NCBI GenBank assembly: GCA_963663265.2
Contig: CAXXXM010000001.1
Span: 310,001-374,000, forward strand
Reading direction: 5' to 3'
Source of the DNA: JAEXOD01 sp963663265
GTDB lineage: Bacteria > Bacteroidota > Ignavibacteria > Ignavibacteriales > Melioribacteraceae
DNA length: 64,000 nt
Of the stretch, positions 47,601 to 54,675 are shown piece after piece (within the stretch, counting starts at the first letter, position 1; each line of letters opens with the position of its first letter). The notes under the pieces were generated by a model. The model searched no databases and was not told the origin of the DNA. It worked only from the letters and a program-made list of their open reading frames with translations. Both the position numbers and the translations under genes were made by a program.

Positions 47601-47825
47601 GCTGCATTGGAGATAGATAAAATAATTGAAAGTTTAATATTTGAAAATGGTATTCTTATAGTTGATTGGCAGATGAAAAGTGATATTATCAAAAAAATAA
47701 ACCAAAAGATTTTTGATTATTTAGTAGATGAAATATCCGAAAAATATGGACTAAAAACCGACTATAATGAAATAGATGAAGTTACCGAAAAATGTATTGA
47801 TGTTGCCAAACGGAGATACAAATAA
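44607..47825 (+). CDS. hsdR: Type I restriction endonuclease subunit HsdR
   Basis: Motor-nuclease subunit that translocates DNA and cuts at a distance. The N-terminal PD-(D/E)xK nuclease is visible (RPDLVLFINGIPVSVIECKRP). The superfamily 2 helicase has Walker A QGSGKS (346-351), DEGH (445-448) and the FTGTP motif, with the later motif QAIARVNRVF. A helical C-terminal domain follows that would bind the HsdM/S core. 1072 residues is normal. Translation begins 3 nt after the RT-nitrilase stop and ends directly against the YgjP-like gene. Confidence 0.95.
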   Translation: MQTPSFKEDHISQIPALQMLIKLGYKYISPDEALKERNGTSNVLLENILRVQLPKFNSIKYGNEFYDFSSSNIELAIRDLKTIQFNNGYIEACKKTYNLLMLGKSVVQSINGDKKSYDIKFIDWENLNNNVFHVTEEFNVKRMGSNDHYRPDLVLFINGIPVSVIECKRPDIKDPIKQAISQQLRNQQDNGIRNLFVYSQLLLVTSVNDVKYGTNATTEEFWSYWKEKFQSKSDEELFNTYLYEIKNKLLAESEKNELFAERYRYVKNYFDLLEKEPLTPTEQDKYLYCLCRPERILDFIQNFIAFELNVKKIARYPQYFAVKKIMERIKTFKNGARQGGVVWHTQGSGKSLTMVWLAQAIASDKSILNPKIILVTDRVDLDAQIKGNFKKCGKNVINATTGKELVSLIESASDAVITTIINKFETGLKQAKKTFTSSDIFVLVDEGHRTQYGEFNIEMMKALPNACFIAFTGTPLLKKEKNTASKFGGIIDAYTVDMAVDDKAVVPLLYEGRLAFQNVNESAIDNHFLKISEPLNDYQKADLKKKFSNKNQLNIADNKVYEIARDISYHFRDTWQGTGFKGQLVCQSKAAAVLYKKYLDEISLVTSEVLISPPDDREGENTAYKQMDEPIKAFWKQMMDQHGNPKTYESTIINNFKGESAPDIIIVVDKLLTGFDAPRNIVLYITRNLQDHTLLQAIARVNRVFPGKEFGYIIDYYGVIAALDTALEQYSLLNGYDYDDLTGAVTFVDDEIKKLPQKHSELWDIFKTIKNKYDEPAYEEHLRDEAIRTMFYQKLSAYSHALKLALSTLKFRKEADEKEIERYKIDLAFFQKIRYSVSRRFSDVVDYSKYEKQIQTLIDKHITTEKIEPITELVNIFDKEKFLQEVEKVVGTAARADTIASRTAKHISENMEDDPAFYKKFSQMLKDAIKEFVEQRISEVEYLRRVTSIMENTLTHTDKDIPAKLADKDVAKAFYGLVVEYYTDQLENISNNKEIVVDAALEIDKIIESLIFENGILIVDWQMKSDIIKKINQKIFDYLVDEISEKYGLKTDYNEIDEVTEKCIDVAKRRYK

Positions 47826-48521
47826 ATGGTTAAATCCTTCAATTTTGGATCAATAAGTATAGAATACACATTAATAGAAGCCAATAGAAAAACGCTTGGA
47901 ATTACCGTTACTCCCGATTTGGATGTAATAGTAAAACAACCCTTTGGTGCTGATGAAATTAAAGTAAATAAATTATTGCGAAAACGAGCTCCTTGGATAT
48001 TAAAACAACAAAACTTTTTTATGGCGTATTTTCCAAAACAGCCTGAAAAACAATTTGTTGGCGGTGAAACTCAATTATATTTGGGTCGGCAATATCGTTT
48101 AAGAATTAATTTGGGTGAAGAAGAATCCGTAAAATTAGTTAGCGGTTACATAACAGTAAATTGTAAAGATAAATCTGATGTAAAACAATTGGTAAGCAAA
48201 TGGTATTCTGAAAAAGCCGAAAAAAAGTTTAATGAGTATTGTTTAATATGGATAAAATATTTTGAAAGATTTAATGTTGCTCCTAAAAAATTAATATTTC
48301 AAAAAATGGAAAAACGATGGGGAAGTTGTACGCCTAAAGGGAATATTATTCTAAATACCGAATTAATAAAAGCTCCAAAGGGCTGCATTGAATACGTAAT
48401 AGTTCACGAGTTATGCCATTTAGTATATTTCAAACATAATCAGCAGTTTGAACAGTTGCAGCAAAGTGTTTTTCCAACATGGCAGAAGTGGAAAAACATT
48501 TTAGAAAAAGTTATGGCGTAA
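47826..48521 (+). CDS. YgjP-like zinc metallopeptidase domain protein
   Basis: DUF45/YgjP-type putative metallopeptidase. The zinc motif HELCH is at residues 194-198 (YVIVHELCHLVYFKH), with further KMEKRWGSCTPKGNI typical of the family. 231 residues. ATG begins on the base after the hsdR stop codon, so it is the last gene of the type I operon. Such proteins often sit beside hsdR; a role in restriction control by proteolysis is suggested by context only. Confidence 0.86.
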   Translation: MVKSFNFGSISIEYTLIEANRKTLGITVTPDLDVIVKQPFGADEIKVNKLLRKRAPWILKQQNFFMAYFPKQPEKQFVGGETQLYLGRQYRLRINLGEEESVKLVSGYITVNCKDKSDVKQLVSKWYSEKAEKKFNEYCLIWIKYFERFNVAPKKLIFQKMEKRWGSCTPKGNIILNTELIKAPKGCIEYVIVHELCHLVYFKHNQQFEQLQQSVFPTWQKWKNILEKVMA

Positions 48522-48571
48522 ATAAGGGACGAGGGGAAAAGATAATGTTAAATTTTGAAGGTTAAAGGTTG

Positions 48572-48668
48572 AATGATTGAATAGCCGTTTTCTATTAATT
48601 CTCAATTTTTAATTCTTAATTTTTAATGATTGAATAGCCGTTGAAGATAAATCTTTCAACGGCGTTTT
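48572..48668. repeat. 97-bp flanking repeat, right copy
   Basis: Direct repeat of 35712-35807; its 3' end (48637-48668) again forms GCCGTTGAA/TTCAACGGC followed by GTTTT, a terminator-like hairpin for the restriction operon. Confidence 0.78.
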
Positions 48669-48841
48669 GGGTTTAAATAAGTACTGGTTTTTAATCCCAA
48701 AAATCTGTTTAATCCCTCAAAATCCCAGTTCAGACAAATAATAACCAAGTTTCTGATTTAAAATGTGCGACTTCGTCTGAAGTCGTGGGGATAGAATCAT
48801 TGTGTGGTTAACGACATGTGAATGCTCTGCATTCAAAAAAA

Positions 48842-49132
48842 GTAACGAGTGACGAGTGACAAGTGACAAAAAAGATGATAAGAAGTTAATAAAACTAATC
48901 GTTGTTTGGACATCTTTTTACGTGGCTTTTGTCACATATCACGCGTTACGTAGGTGTTGCAAAAGTCGAAAATCAAGTTCATGGGTGTCACGGTCTCACC
49001 GTGACACTACTGTTTTTACCAAAAAATAGCTTAAATATAGCTGTTTTAATACAAATTTTATTCGGTCATGGTAAGACCATGACCGCCATGAATATCTATC
49101 CCCAATTATGCAACGCCCTCGTTACGCGTCAC
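48842..49132. repeat. Heptad foldback element, copy 3 (interrupted)
   Basis: Left arm GTAACGA, GTGACGA, GTGACAA, GTGACAA (48842-48869). The right arm TTGTCAC, ATATCAC, GCGTTAC begins at 48929 and breaks at 48950; its last unit GCGTCAC is at 49126-49132. The MITE-like copy 2 fills the break. From 48763 to 48950 the sequence is a close copy of 36857-37044. Confidence 0.8.
48951..49119. mobile_element. MITE-like element, copy 2, with 7-bp target duplication
   Basis: A 169-bp insertion with imperfect inverted ends (TAGGTGTTGCA / TGCAACGCCCT). The flanking CGTTACG occurs at 48944-48950 and again at 49120-49126, whereas the intact foldbacks at 36109-36215 and 37024-37051 have CGTTACG once. Internal hairpins GTGTCACGGT-CTC-ACCGTGACAC and GGTCATGGT-AAG-ACCATGACC match copy 1 at 11916-12069. 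No coding capacity, so movement would need a transposase elsewhere. Confidence 0.75.
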
Positions 49133-49247
49133 TTTTTTTATCATTAATCCCAAAAATCCCAGTTTCGACAATGTGTTTATCTCGTAACGTGGTTGGTGCA
49201 AAACTCTGTAAACCCGATCGGTCGTATATAATCAAAATTAAATGTTA

Positions 49248-49278
49248 TTGAAAAATGAAGTAAAGTTGAGTAACTTTA
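49248..49278 (+). promoter_or_regulatory. Probable nadE promoter
   Basis: TTG at 49248-49250, 20-nt spacer, TAACTTTA at 49271-49278 (7 of 8 with TAnnTTTG, counting the fixed bases loosely). Predicted start near 49285. Confidence 0.4.
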
Positions 49279-49309
49279 CAAGTTAAATAATTATTAAATG
49301 AGTTAATTT

Positions 49310-50956
49310 ATGAAAATATCAGTATGTCAATTAAATTCGATTATTGGCGATTTAGAATGGAATAAAAAAAGAATATTAGAAAATTACTATAAAGGAATTA
49401 AAGACGGAGTTGATTTAGTTATTTGTCCGGAACTATCCTTATGCGGTTACCCTCCACAAGATTTAGTTGAAAAGGAAGAATTTAGAAAAGCATTAAATAA
49501 AGTTGCCGAAGAGATTGCCGAAGAAACAAATAAAGTTGGGTTAATATTTGGTTCAATTACTGAAGAGTTTGATGCCGTTGGTACAGGATTGTATAATTCC
49601 GCTCTTCTATGTTTTAATGGAAAGATTCAATTTGTACAGAAAAAAACCTTGCTCCCAAATTATGATGTGTTTGACGAGGTGCGATATTTTGAATCAGCTA
49701 AAGAGGTGTATGTTTTTGATTTCAAAGGAGTTAAGCTTGGTATTTCGATATGCGAGGATATTTGGAATGATGCGGATTATTGGAAGAAACGTCGCTATTC
49801 AGTTGATCCTGTTCAACGTTTGGTTGATAAGGGAGCACAGTTGTTAATCAATATTTCTGCAAGTCCCTATGCATATGGAAAACGGGAGCAGCGTAGAAAA
49901 ATGCTATCTGTTTTAACTAAAACAAACAACCTGCCACTTATTTATACTTGTTGTGCGGGTGCACAGACTGATCTGATTTTTGACGGAGCAAGCATGTGCT
50001 TCGATGGAAATGGTGATTTAAAATTAATTGGTAAACGTTTTAGTGAAGATTATTTTATTTTCGATACCAATGAAAAATACGAAACTATTACTGATGTTGA
50101 AGGTTCTTTTGAAGAAGAAATTCATGATGCTTTAATCTATGGTATTAAAGAATACAGTTTTAAAACCGGATTTAAAAAAGCTTTAGTTGGTTTAAGTGGT
50201 GGAATTGATTCAGCAATTGTTGCCTATTTAGCTGTAAAAGCATTAGGAAGCGAAAATGTACATGTTGTTATGATGCCCTCTAAATATAGCAGTAAAGGTA
50301 GTGTTGACGATTCTGTGAAACTTATTGATAAATTGAACATCTCATCTAACATGTTAAGTATTCAGCCCGTATTTGATACGGTTTTAGAAGTTTTGAAACC
50401 TGTATTTGAAGGTACTTCTGAAAATATTGCTGAAGAAAATATACAATCTCGTACACGCGGTCTTTATTTAATGGCGTTATCTAACAAGTTTAATTATTTG
50501 TTATGCACCACAGGAAATAAGAGTGAAATTTCAGTTGGTTATGCAACTTTGTATGGTGATATGTGTGGTGCTATTGCTGTTATTGGTGATGTTTATAAAA
50601 CTCAAGTTTATCAGTTGGCTAATTACATTAATAAAGATGGAGAAGTTATACCTCAAGAAATTATTGATAAAGCTCCTTCAGCTGAGTTAAGACCAGATCA
50701 AAAAGATCAAGATTCTCTTCCGCCTTACGAATTATTAGATAGAATATTGCAACTTTATCTTGAAGATTATAAAGAAGCAAACGAGATAATTGAAACTTTG
50801 GGGAACAAAGAAATTGTTTTAAAATCATTAAGGTTAATCGATTTAAATGAATTTAAAAGAAAACAAGCGGCTCCGGTTCTAAGAGTTTCAACAAAAGCAT
50901 TTGGATATGGAAGAAGATTCCCCATAGTCCATGGTTGGAAAAGAAAATTAAATTAA
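49310..50956 (+). CDS. nadE: Glutamine-dependent NAD+ synthetase
   Basis: Converts nicotinic acid adenine dinucleotide to NAD+ using glutamine. The N-terminal glutaminase domain is nitrilase-like (LVICPELSLCGYPP with the Glu, KTLLPNYDVF with the Lys, GISICEDIW with the Cys). The C-terminal synthetase domain has the PP-loop GLSGGIDSAIVA and the TTGNKSEISVGYATLYGD motif. 548 residues is the two-domain bacterial length. An intact copy by every visible motif. dsbD follows closely. Confidence 0.95.
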   Translation: MKISVCQLNSIIGDLEWNKKRILENYYKGIKDGVDLVICPELSLCGYPPQDLVEKEEFRKALNKVAEEIAEETNKVGLIFGSITEEFDAVGTGLYNSALLCFNGKIQFVQKKTLLPNYDVFDEVRYFESAKEVYVFDFKGVKLGISICEDIWNDADYWKKRRYSVDPVQRLVDKGAQLLINISASPYAYGKREQRRKMLSVLTKTNNLPLIYTCCAGAQTDLIFDGASMCFDGNGDLKLIGKRFSEDYFIFDTNEKYETITDVEGSFEEEIHDALIYGIKEYSFKTGFKKALVGLSGGIDSAIVAYLAVKALGSENVHVVMMPSKYSSKGSVDDSVKLIDKLNISSNMLSIQPVFDTVLEVLKPVFEGTSENIAEENIQSRTRGLYLMALSNKFNYLLCTTGNKSEISVGYATLYGDMCGAIAVIGDVYKTQVYQLANYINKDGEVIPQEIIDKAPSAELRPDQKDQDSLPPYELLDRILQLYLEDYKEANEIIETLGNKEIVLKSLRLIDLNEFKRKQAAPVLRVSTKAFGYGRRFPIVHGWKRKLN

Positions 50957-50970
50957 TCAAAAGGTATTTT

Positions 50971-52746
50971 ATGTTAAAAAAAATGTTAGTATTCTTTTTG
51001 TTTTTTACATATGTAGTTTCATATGCCCAGTTTGGTGATGAAAATTTAGTAGAAGTGAAAACTTCACAGAATTATGATTCATTGCATGCGGGATTACAGC
51101 TAAAAGTTGATTTTTTGTTAAAAATAAAAGAAACATGGCACATTAATTCAAATAATCCGAATGATGAATTTCTTATTGCATCAAAGCTTGAATTGATAGA
51201 TTCTATGCAGTTCAAAATTGATAAAACAGTTTTTCCTGAAGCAAAAGAGATAAATTTTAGTTTTTCTGACCAACCTGTATCTGTTTATGAAGGTAGTGTT
51301 GTTGTATCAGCATTAATAAATATTCCAAAAGAAACCAAAGTGGGGGATTATAAATTAAATTTTCAATTTACTTATCAGGGATGCAATAATGTTTCATGTA
51401 TGCCCCCTAATTCAATTAAATCGGAAATATCATTTTATGTTGTTCCTGAAAACGTTGTTATTAAAGAAAAAAAATCTGATATAAAACCTATTACTGAATC
51501 AGTTGAAGCAAGTAAAACTGAAAAAAATACAAATGAGGTAGTAAAAGAAGAGTCATTAACTCAAAAGCTTGAATCAAGCGGCTTGTTAATAGGTTTGATT
51601 ATTGTATTCTTTGGTGGTTTGGCACTTAATTTAACTCCATGTGTTTATCCACTAATACCTATTACAATTGGTTATTTTGGTGGACAGAGTGAGGGAAGAA
51701 CATCTCGTCTATTTATTTTAGGCGTTCTTTATGTATTGGGTATGGCTTTAACTTATTCAATAGTTGGAGTTGTAACTTCATTAAGTGGTGCAGTATTTGG
51801 TGCTCTTCTACAAAATTCAATAGTAATTGTTGCAATTGCGTTAGTTCTTTTAGCTTTGGCTTTAAGCATGTTTGGCTTATACGAATTTAAGCTTCCTGAT
51901 ACACTTGTAATGAAAGCCGGTGGTGCTCAATCAGGTTATTTTGGAGCCTTTTTTATGGGGCTTACAATGGGTATTGTTGCTGCTCCTTGTATTGGTCCTT
52001 TTGTACTTGGTTTAGTTACCGTTGTTGGTGCTAAAGGTGACCCAATATACGGATTTTTAATGTTTTTCTTTTTAGCTGTTGGATTAGGTACTCCATACTT
52101 AATTTTAGCTCTTTTTTCCGGTAAAATAAAAAATCTTCCACGTGCAGGTTTATGGATGGAAGCAGTTAAACATATATTTGGATTTGTATTGGTTGGAATG
52201 GCAATTTACTTTTTAATGCCAATATTACCCGAACCAATTAAAACCTACTTGCTCCCAATTTTTATGCTCGGTGCAGCAATTTATATTTTAATTTTTGATA
52301 AGTCTGCAAAAAATGTGAAAGGTTTTGGAATAGTTAAGTATGTTGTTTCAATATTAACTTTAGCTGCTGCGGTTTACTTGTTAATTCCTTCAGAAAAAGT
52401 ATCCCCCGACTGGAAAAAGTTTTCGCTTGAGGGATATGAATCTTCATTGCAAAACAACGAAAAAATGGTAGTAGATTTTTATGCCGATTGGTGTATTCCT
52501 TGCAAAGAATTAGATAAATTAACATTTTCTGATAAAAATGTAATAAATGAATCAAAATTTTTTACTTTTTATAAAGTAGATATGACAAAAAGTGATTCTG
52601 AAAAGAATGAAGAATTACGAAAAAAGTTTAATATTTTAGGTATGCCGACAGTTTTGATTATAGATAGTAAGGGGAAAGAGGTAAAAAGGCTAACAGGTTT
52701 TGTAAATGCAGAAGAATTTTTGAAATTTATGGAGCTTGCTAAATAA
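50971..52746 (+). CDS. dsbD: DsbD-like thiol:disulfide interchange protein
   Basis: Inner-membrane electron carrier from cytoplasmic thioredoxin to periplasmic thiol proteins. Signal peptide (MLKKMLVFFLFFTYVVSYA), N-terminal periplasmic DsbD domain with Cys pair GCNNVSCMPP, eight-helix membrane domain with NLTPCVYPL and AAPCIGPF, and C-terminal thioredoxin domain with DWCIPC. ATG 50971 is preferred over an in-frame ATG at 50935 that overlaps nadE and lacks a signal-peptide start. Gap to nadE is 14 nt. It could feed cytochrome c maturation. Confidence 0.92.
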   Translation: MLKKMLVFFLFFTYVVSYAQFGDENLVEVKTSQNYDSLHAGLQLKVDFLLKIKETWHINSNNPNDEFLIASKLELIDSMQFKIDKTVFPEAKEINFSFSDQPVSVYEGSVVVSALINIPKETKVGDYKLNFQFTYQGCNNVSCMPPNSIKSEISFYVVPENVVIKEKKSDIKPITESVEASKTEKNTNEVVKEESLTQKLESSGLLIGLIIVFFGGLALNLTPCVYPLIPITIGYFGGQSEGRTSRLFILGVLYVLGMALTYSIVGVVTSLSGAVFGALLQNSIVIVAIALVLLALALSMFGLYEFKLPDTLVMKAGGAQSGYFGAFFMGLTMGIVAAPCIGPFVLGLVTVVGAKGDPIYGFLMFFFLAVGLGTPYLILALFSGKIKNLPRAGLWMEAVKHIFGFVLVGMAIYFLMPILPEPIKTYLLPIFMLGAAIYILIFDKSAKNVKGFGIVKYVVSILTLAAAVYLLIPSEKVSPDWKKFSLEGYESSLQNNEKMVVDFYADWCIPCKELDKLTFSDKNVINESKFFTFYKVDMTKSDSEKNEELRKKFNILGMPTVLIIDSKGKEVKRLTGFVNAEEFLKFMELAK

Positions 52747-52757
52747 ATTTAATAAGG

Positions 52758-52787
52758 TTGAATAAAGGAAATTTTTTAGTATTTTTG
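52758..52787 (+). promoter_or_regulatory. korAB promoter, Bacteroidota-type
   Basis: TTG at 52758-52760, exactly 19 nt, TATTTTTG at 52780-52787, a perfect TTG-N19-TAnnTTTG match. Predicted start near 52794, 34 nt before korA. Confidence 0.65.
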
Positions 52788-52827
52788 TAGTTCAATATCA
52801 AAATCAAAATAAAATGAGTTGAGTAAA

Positions 52828-54675
52828 ATGTCACAAGAGAAAGAAATATTTGAGTTAACGGAAGTAACTGTAAGATTTGCTGGAGATTCCGGTGATGGCA
52901 TGCAGTTGACAGGCTCTCAGTTTAGCGATACGACGGCTTTGTTTGGAAATGATTTGAGTACTTTACCCGATTACCCTGCTGAAATACGTGCTCCCGCCGG
53001 AACAACTTACGGCGTTAGTGGATTTCAGCTCCATTTCAGTTCAAAGGAGAGCTACACACCAGGGGATAGCCCTGATGTTTTAGTAGCAATGAATCCTGCA
53101 GCATTAAAAGTAAATTTAAAAGATTTAAAGATGGGTGCTACCCTAATTGTAAATTCAGATGCATTTGATGATAAAAGTTTACAGTTAGCCGGTTATAAAG
53201 AAAATCCGCTTGAAAATGGAACACTATCTAATTATAGACTTTATTCAGTTCCAATAACCACTTTAACTACAAATGCTTTAAAAGGAACTAACCTTTCGCT
53301 TAAAGAAGTAGTAAGATGCAAAAACTTTTTTGCACTTGGTTTAATGTATTGGATGTTTAACAGAGAAGTTAAACCAACAATAGATTGGATAAATAAAAAA
53401 TTTGCCAAAAAACCAACATTAGCTGAAGCTAATGATATAGCTTTAAAATCAGGTTATAATTATGGTGAACATACTGAACTTTTCACTACTCGTTATGAAG
53501 TAAAACCTGCTAAGTTACAAAAGGGTGTTTATAGAAATATTGCTGGAAATGAAGCTACTGCAATTGGTTTTGTTGCTGCTTCTTTATTATCTAAACTTCC
53601 TTTATATTTAGGTTCATATCCTATTACTCCTGCTTCTGAAATTTTACACTATTTGAGTGGATATAAAAGATTTGGTGTTAAAACAGTTCAAGCAGAAGAT
53701 GAAATTGCCGGAATTGCAAGTGCAATTGGTGCCTCTTTTGGTGGTTCGTTGGCAATAACAACTACAAGTGGACCTGGCTTAGCATTAAAAACTGAAGCAA
53801 TGGGTTTGGCAGTAATGACTGAACTTCCTTTAGTTATTGTTGATGTTCAAAGAGGTGGACCAAGTACAGGTTTACCAACAAAAACTGAACAATCAGATTT
53901 ACTTCAAGCATTTTATGGTAGAAACGGTGAATCACCGATTCCGGTTTTAGCAGCATGCACGCCAAGTGATTGTTTTTACATGGCTATTGAAGCATCAAGA
54001 ATTGCATTAAAATATATGACCCCTGTTTTATTGTTAACTGATGGTTATATTGCCAATGGTGCTGAACCTTGGAAATTACCGGAAATTGAAGAATTACAAC
54101 CTATTGAAGTTAATTATAGAACAGAAGTAGAAGGTTTTACTCCTTATTTAAGAGATGAAAATTTAGCTCGTCCTTGGGCTGTACCAGGTACTCCAGGATT
54201 AGAACATAGAATTGGTGGTTTAGAAAAAGCAAATATTACCGGTGCAGTAAGTTATGATTCTGATAATCATGATTTAATGTGTAAGTTAAGAGAAAAGAAA
54301 GTTAAAGGAATTCAAAAAGATATTCCTTTACTAAATGTAATTGGTGATGAAGATGCAGATATCTTAGTTGTTGGCTGGGGTGGAACATTTGGTGCCATTT
54401 CCGAAGCAGTTAAAAGAGTTAGAGAAGAAGGTGTTAAAGTTGCTCAAGTTCACTTAAAACATTTGAATCCTTTCCCTTCAAATTTTGGAGAATTATTACA
54501 TAAGTATAAACATGTTTTAGTTCCTGAAATTAACTTAGGTCAATTATCTAAAATTATACGCAGTGAATATGTTGTGGAAGTTGAACAGTTGAATATTATG
54601 AAAGGTCTTCCATTTAAAGCTCATGATATTCAAAATAAGATTCGCGAAATTCTCGGAGGCGAAAATGGAAAATAA
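52828..54675 (+). CDS. korA: 2-oxoacid:ferredoxin oxidoreductase, fused gamma/alpha subunit
   Basis: Subunit of the 2-oxoglutarate:ferredoxin oxidoreductase, which interconverts 2-oxoglutarate and succinyl-CoA with ferredoxin. The N-terminal gamma domain (RFAGDSGDGMQLTGSQF) is fused to the alpha (pyrimidine-binding) domain, with SYPITPASEILHYLS and QAEDEIAGIASAIGASFGG. ATG 52828 (MSQEKEIF) is chosen over an in-frame TTG at 52819. 615 residues is typical of KorA. Its end overlaps korB by 11 nt. An oxidative or reductive TCA direction cannot be told. Confidence 0.93.
   Translation: MSQEKEIFELTEVTVRFAGDSGDGMQLTGSQFSDTTALFGNDLSTLPDYPAEIRAPAGTTYGVSGFQLHFSSKESYTPGDSPDVLVAMNPAALKVNLKDLKMGATLIVNSDAFDDKSLQLAGYKENPLENGTLSNYRLYSVPITTLTTNALKGTNLSLKEVVRCKNFFALGLMYWMFNREVKPTIDWINKKFAKKPTLAEANDIALKSGYNYGEHTELFTTRYEVKPAKLQKGVYRNIAGNEATAIGFVAASLLSKLPLYLGSYPITPASEILHYLSGYKRFGVKTVQAEDEIAGIASAIGASFGGSLAITTTSGPGLALKTEAMGLAVMTELPLVIVDVQRGGPSTGLPTKTEQSDLLQAFYGRNGESPIPVLAACTPSDCFYMAIEASRIALKYMTPVLLLTDGYIANGAEPWKLPEIEELQPIEVNYRTEVEGFTPYLRDENLARPWAVPGTPGLEHRIGGLEKANITGAVSYDSDNHDLMCKLREKKVKGIQKDIPLLNVIGDEDADILVVGWGGTFGAISEAVKRVREEGVKVAQVHLKHLNPFPSNFGELLHKYKHVLVPEINLGQLSKIIRSEYVVEVEQLNIMKGLPFKAHDIQNKIREILGGENGK

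Larger units (their letters stand above)
48522..49309. repeat. Gene-free repeat block 3, right edge of the defence island
   Basis: About 790 nt without a gene. It carries the right copy of the 97-bp repeat, blocks ending CAGTTCAGACA (48692-48737) and CAGTTTCGACA (49146-49171), a GACTTC-GTCT-GAAGTC hairpin, a heptad foldback split by a MITE-like element, and the nadE promoter region at the end. Confidence 0.78.
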
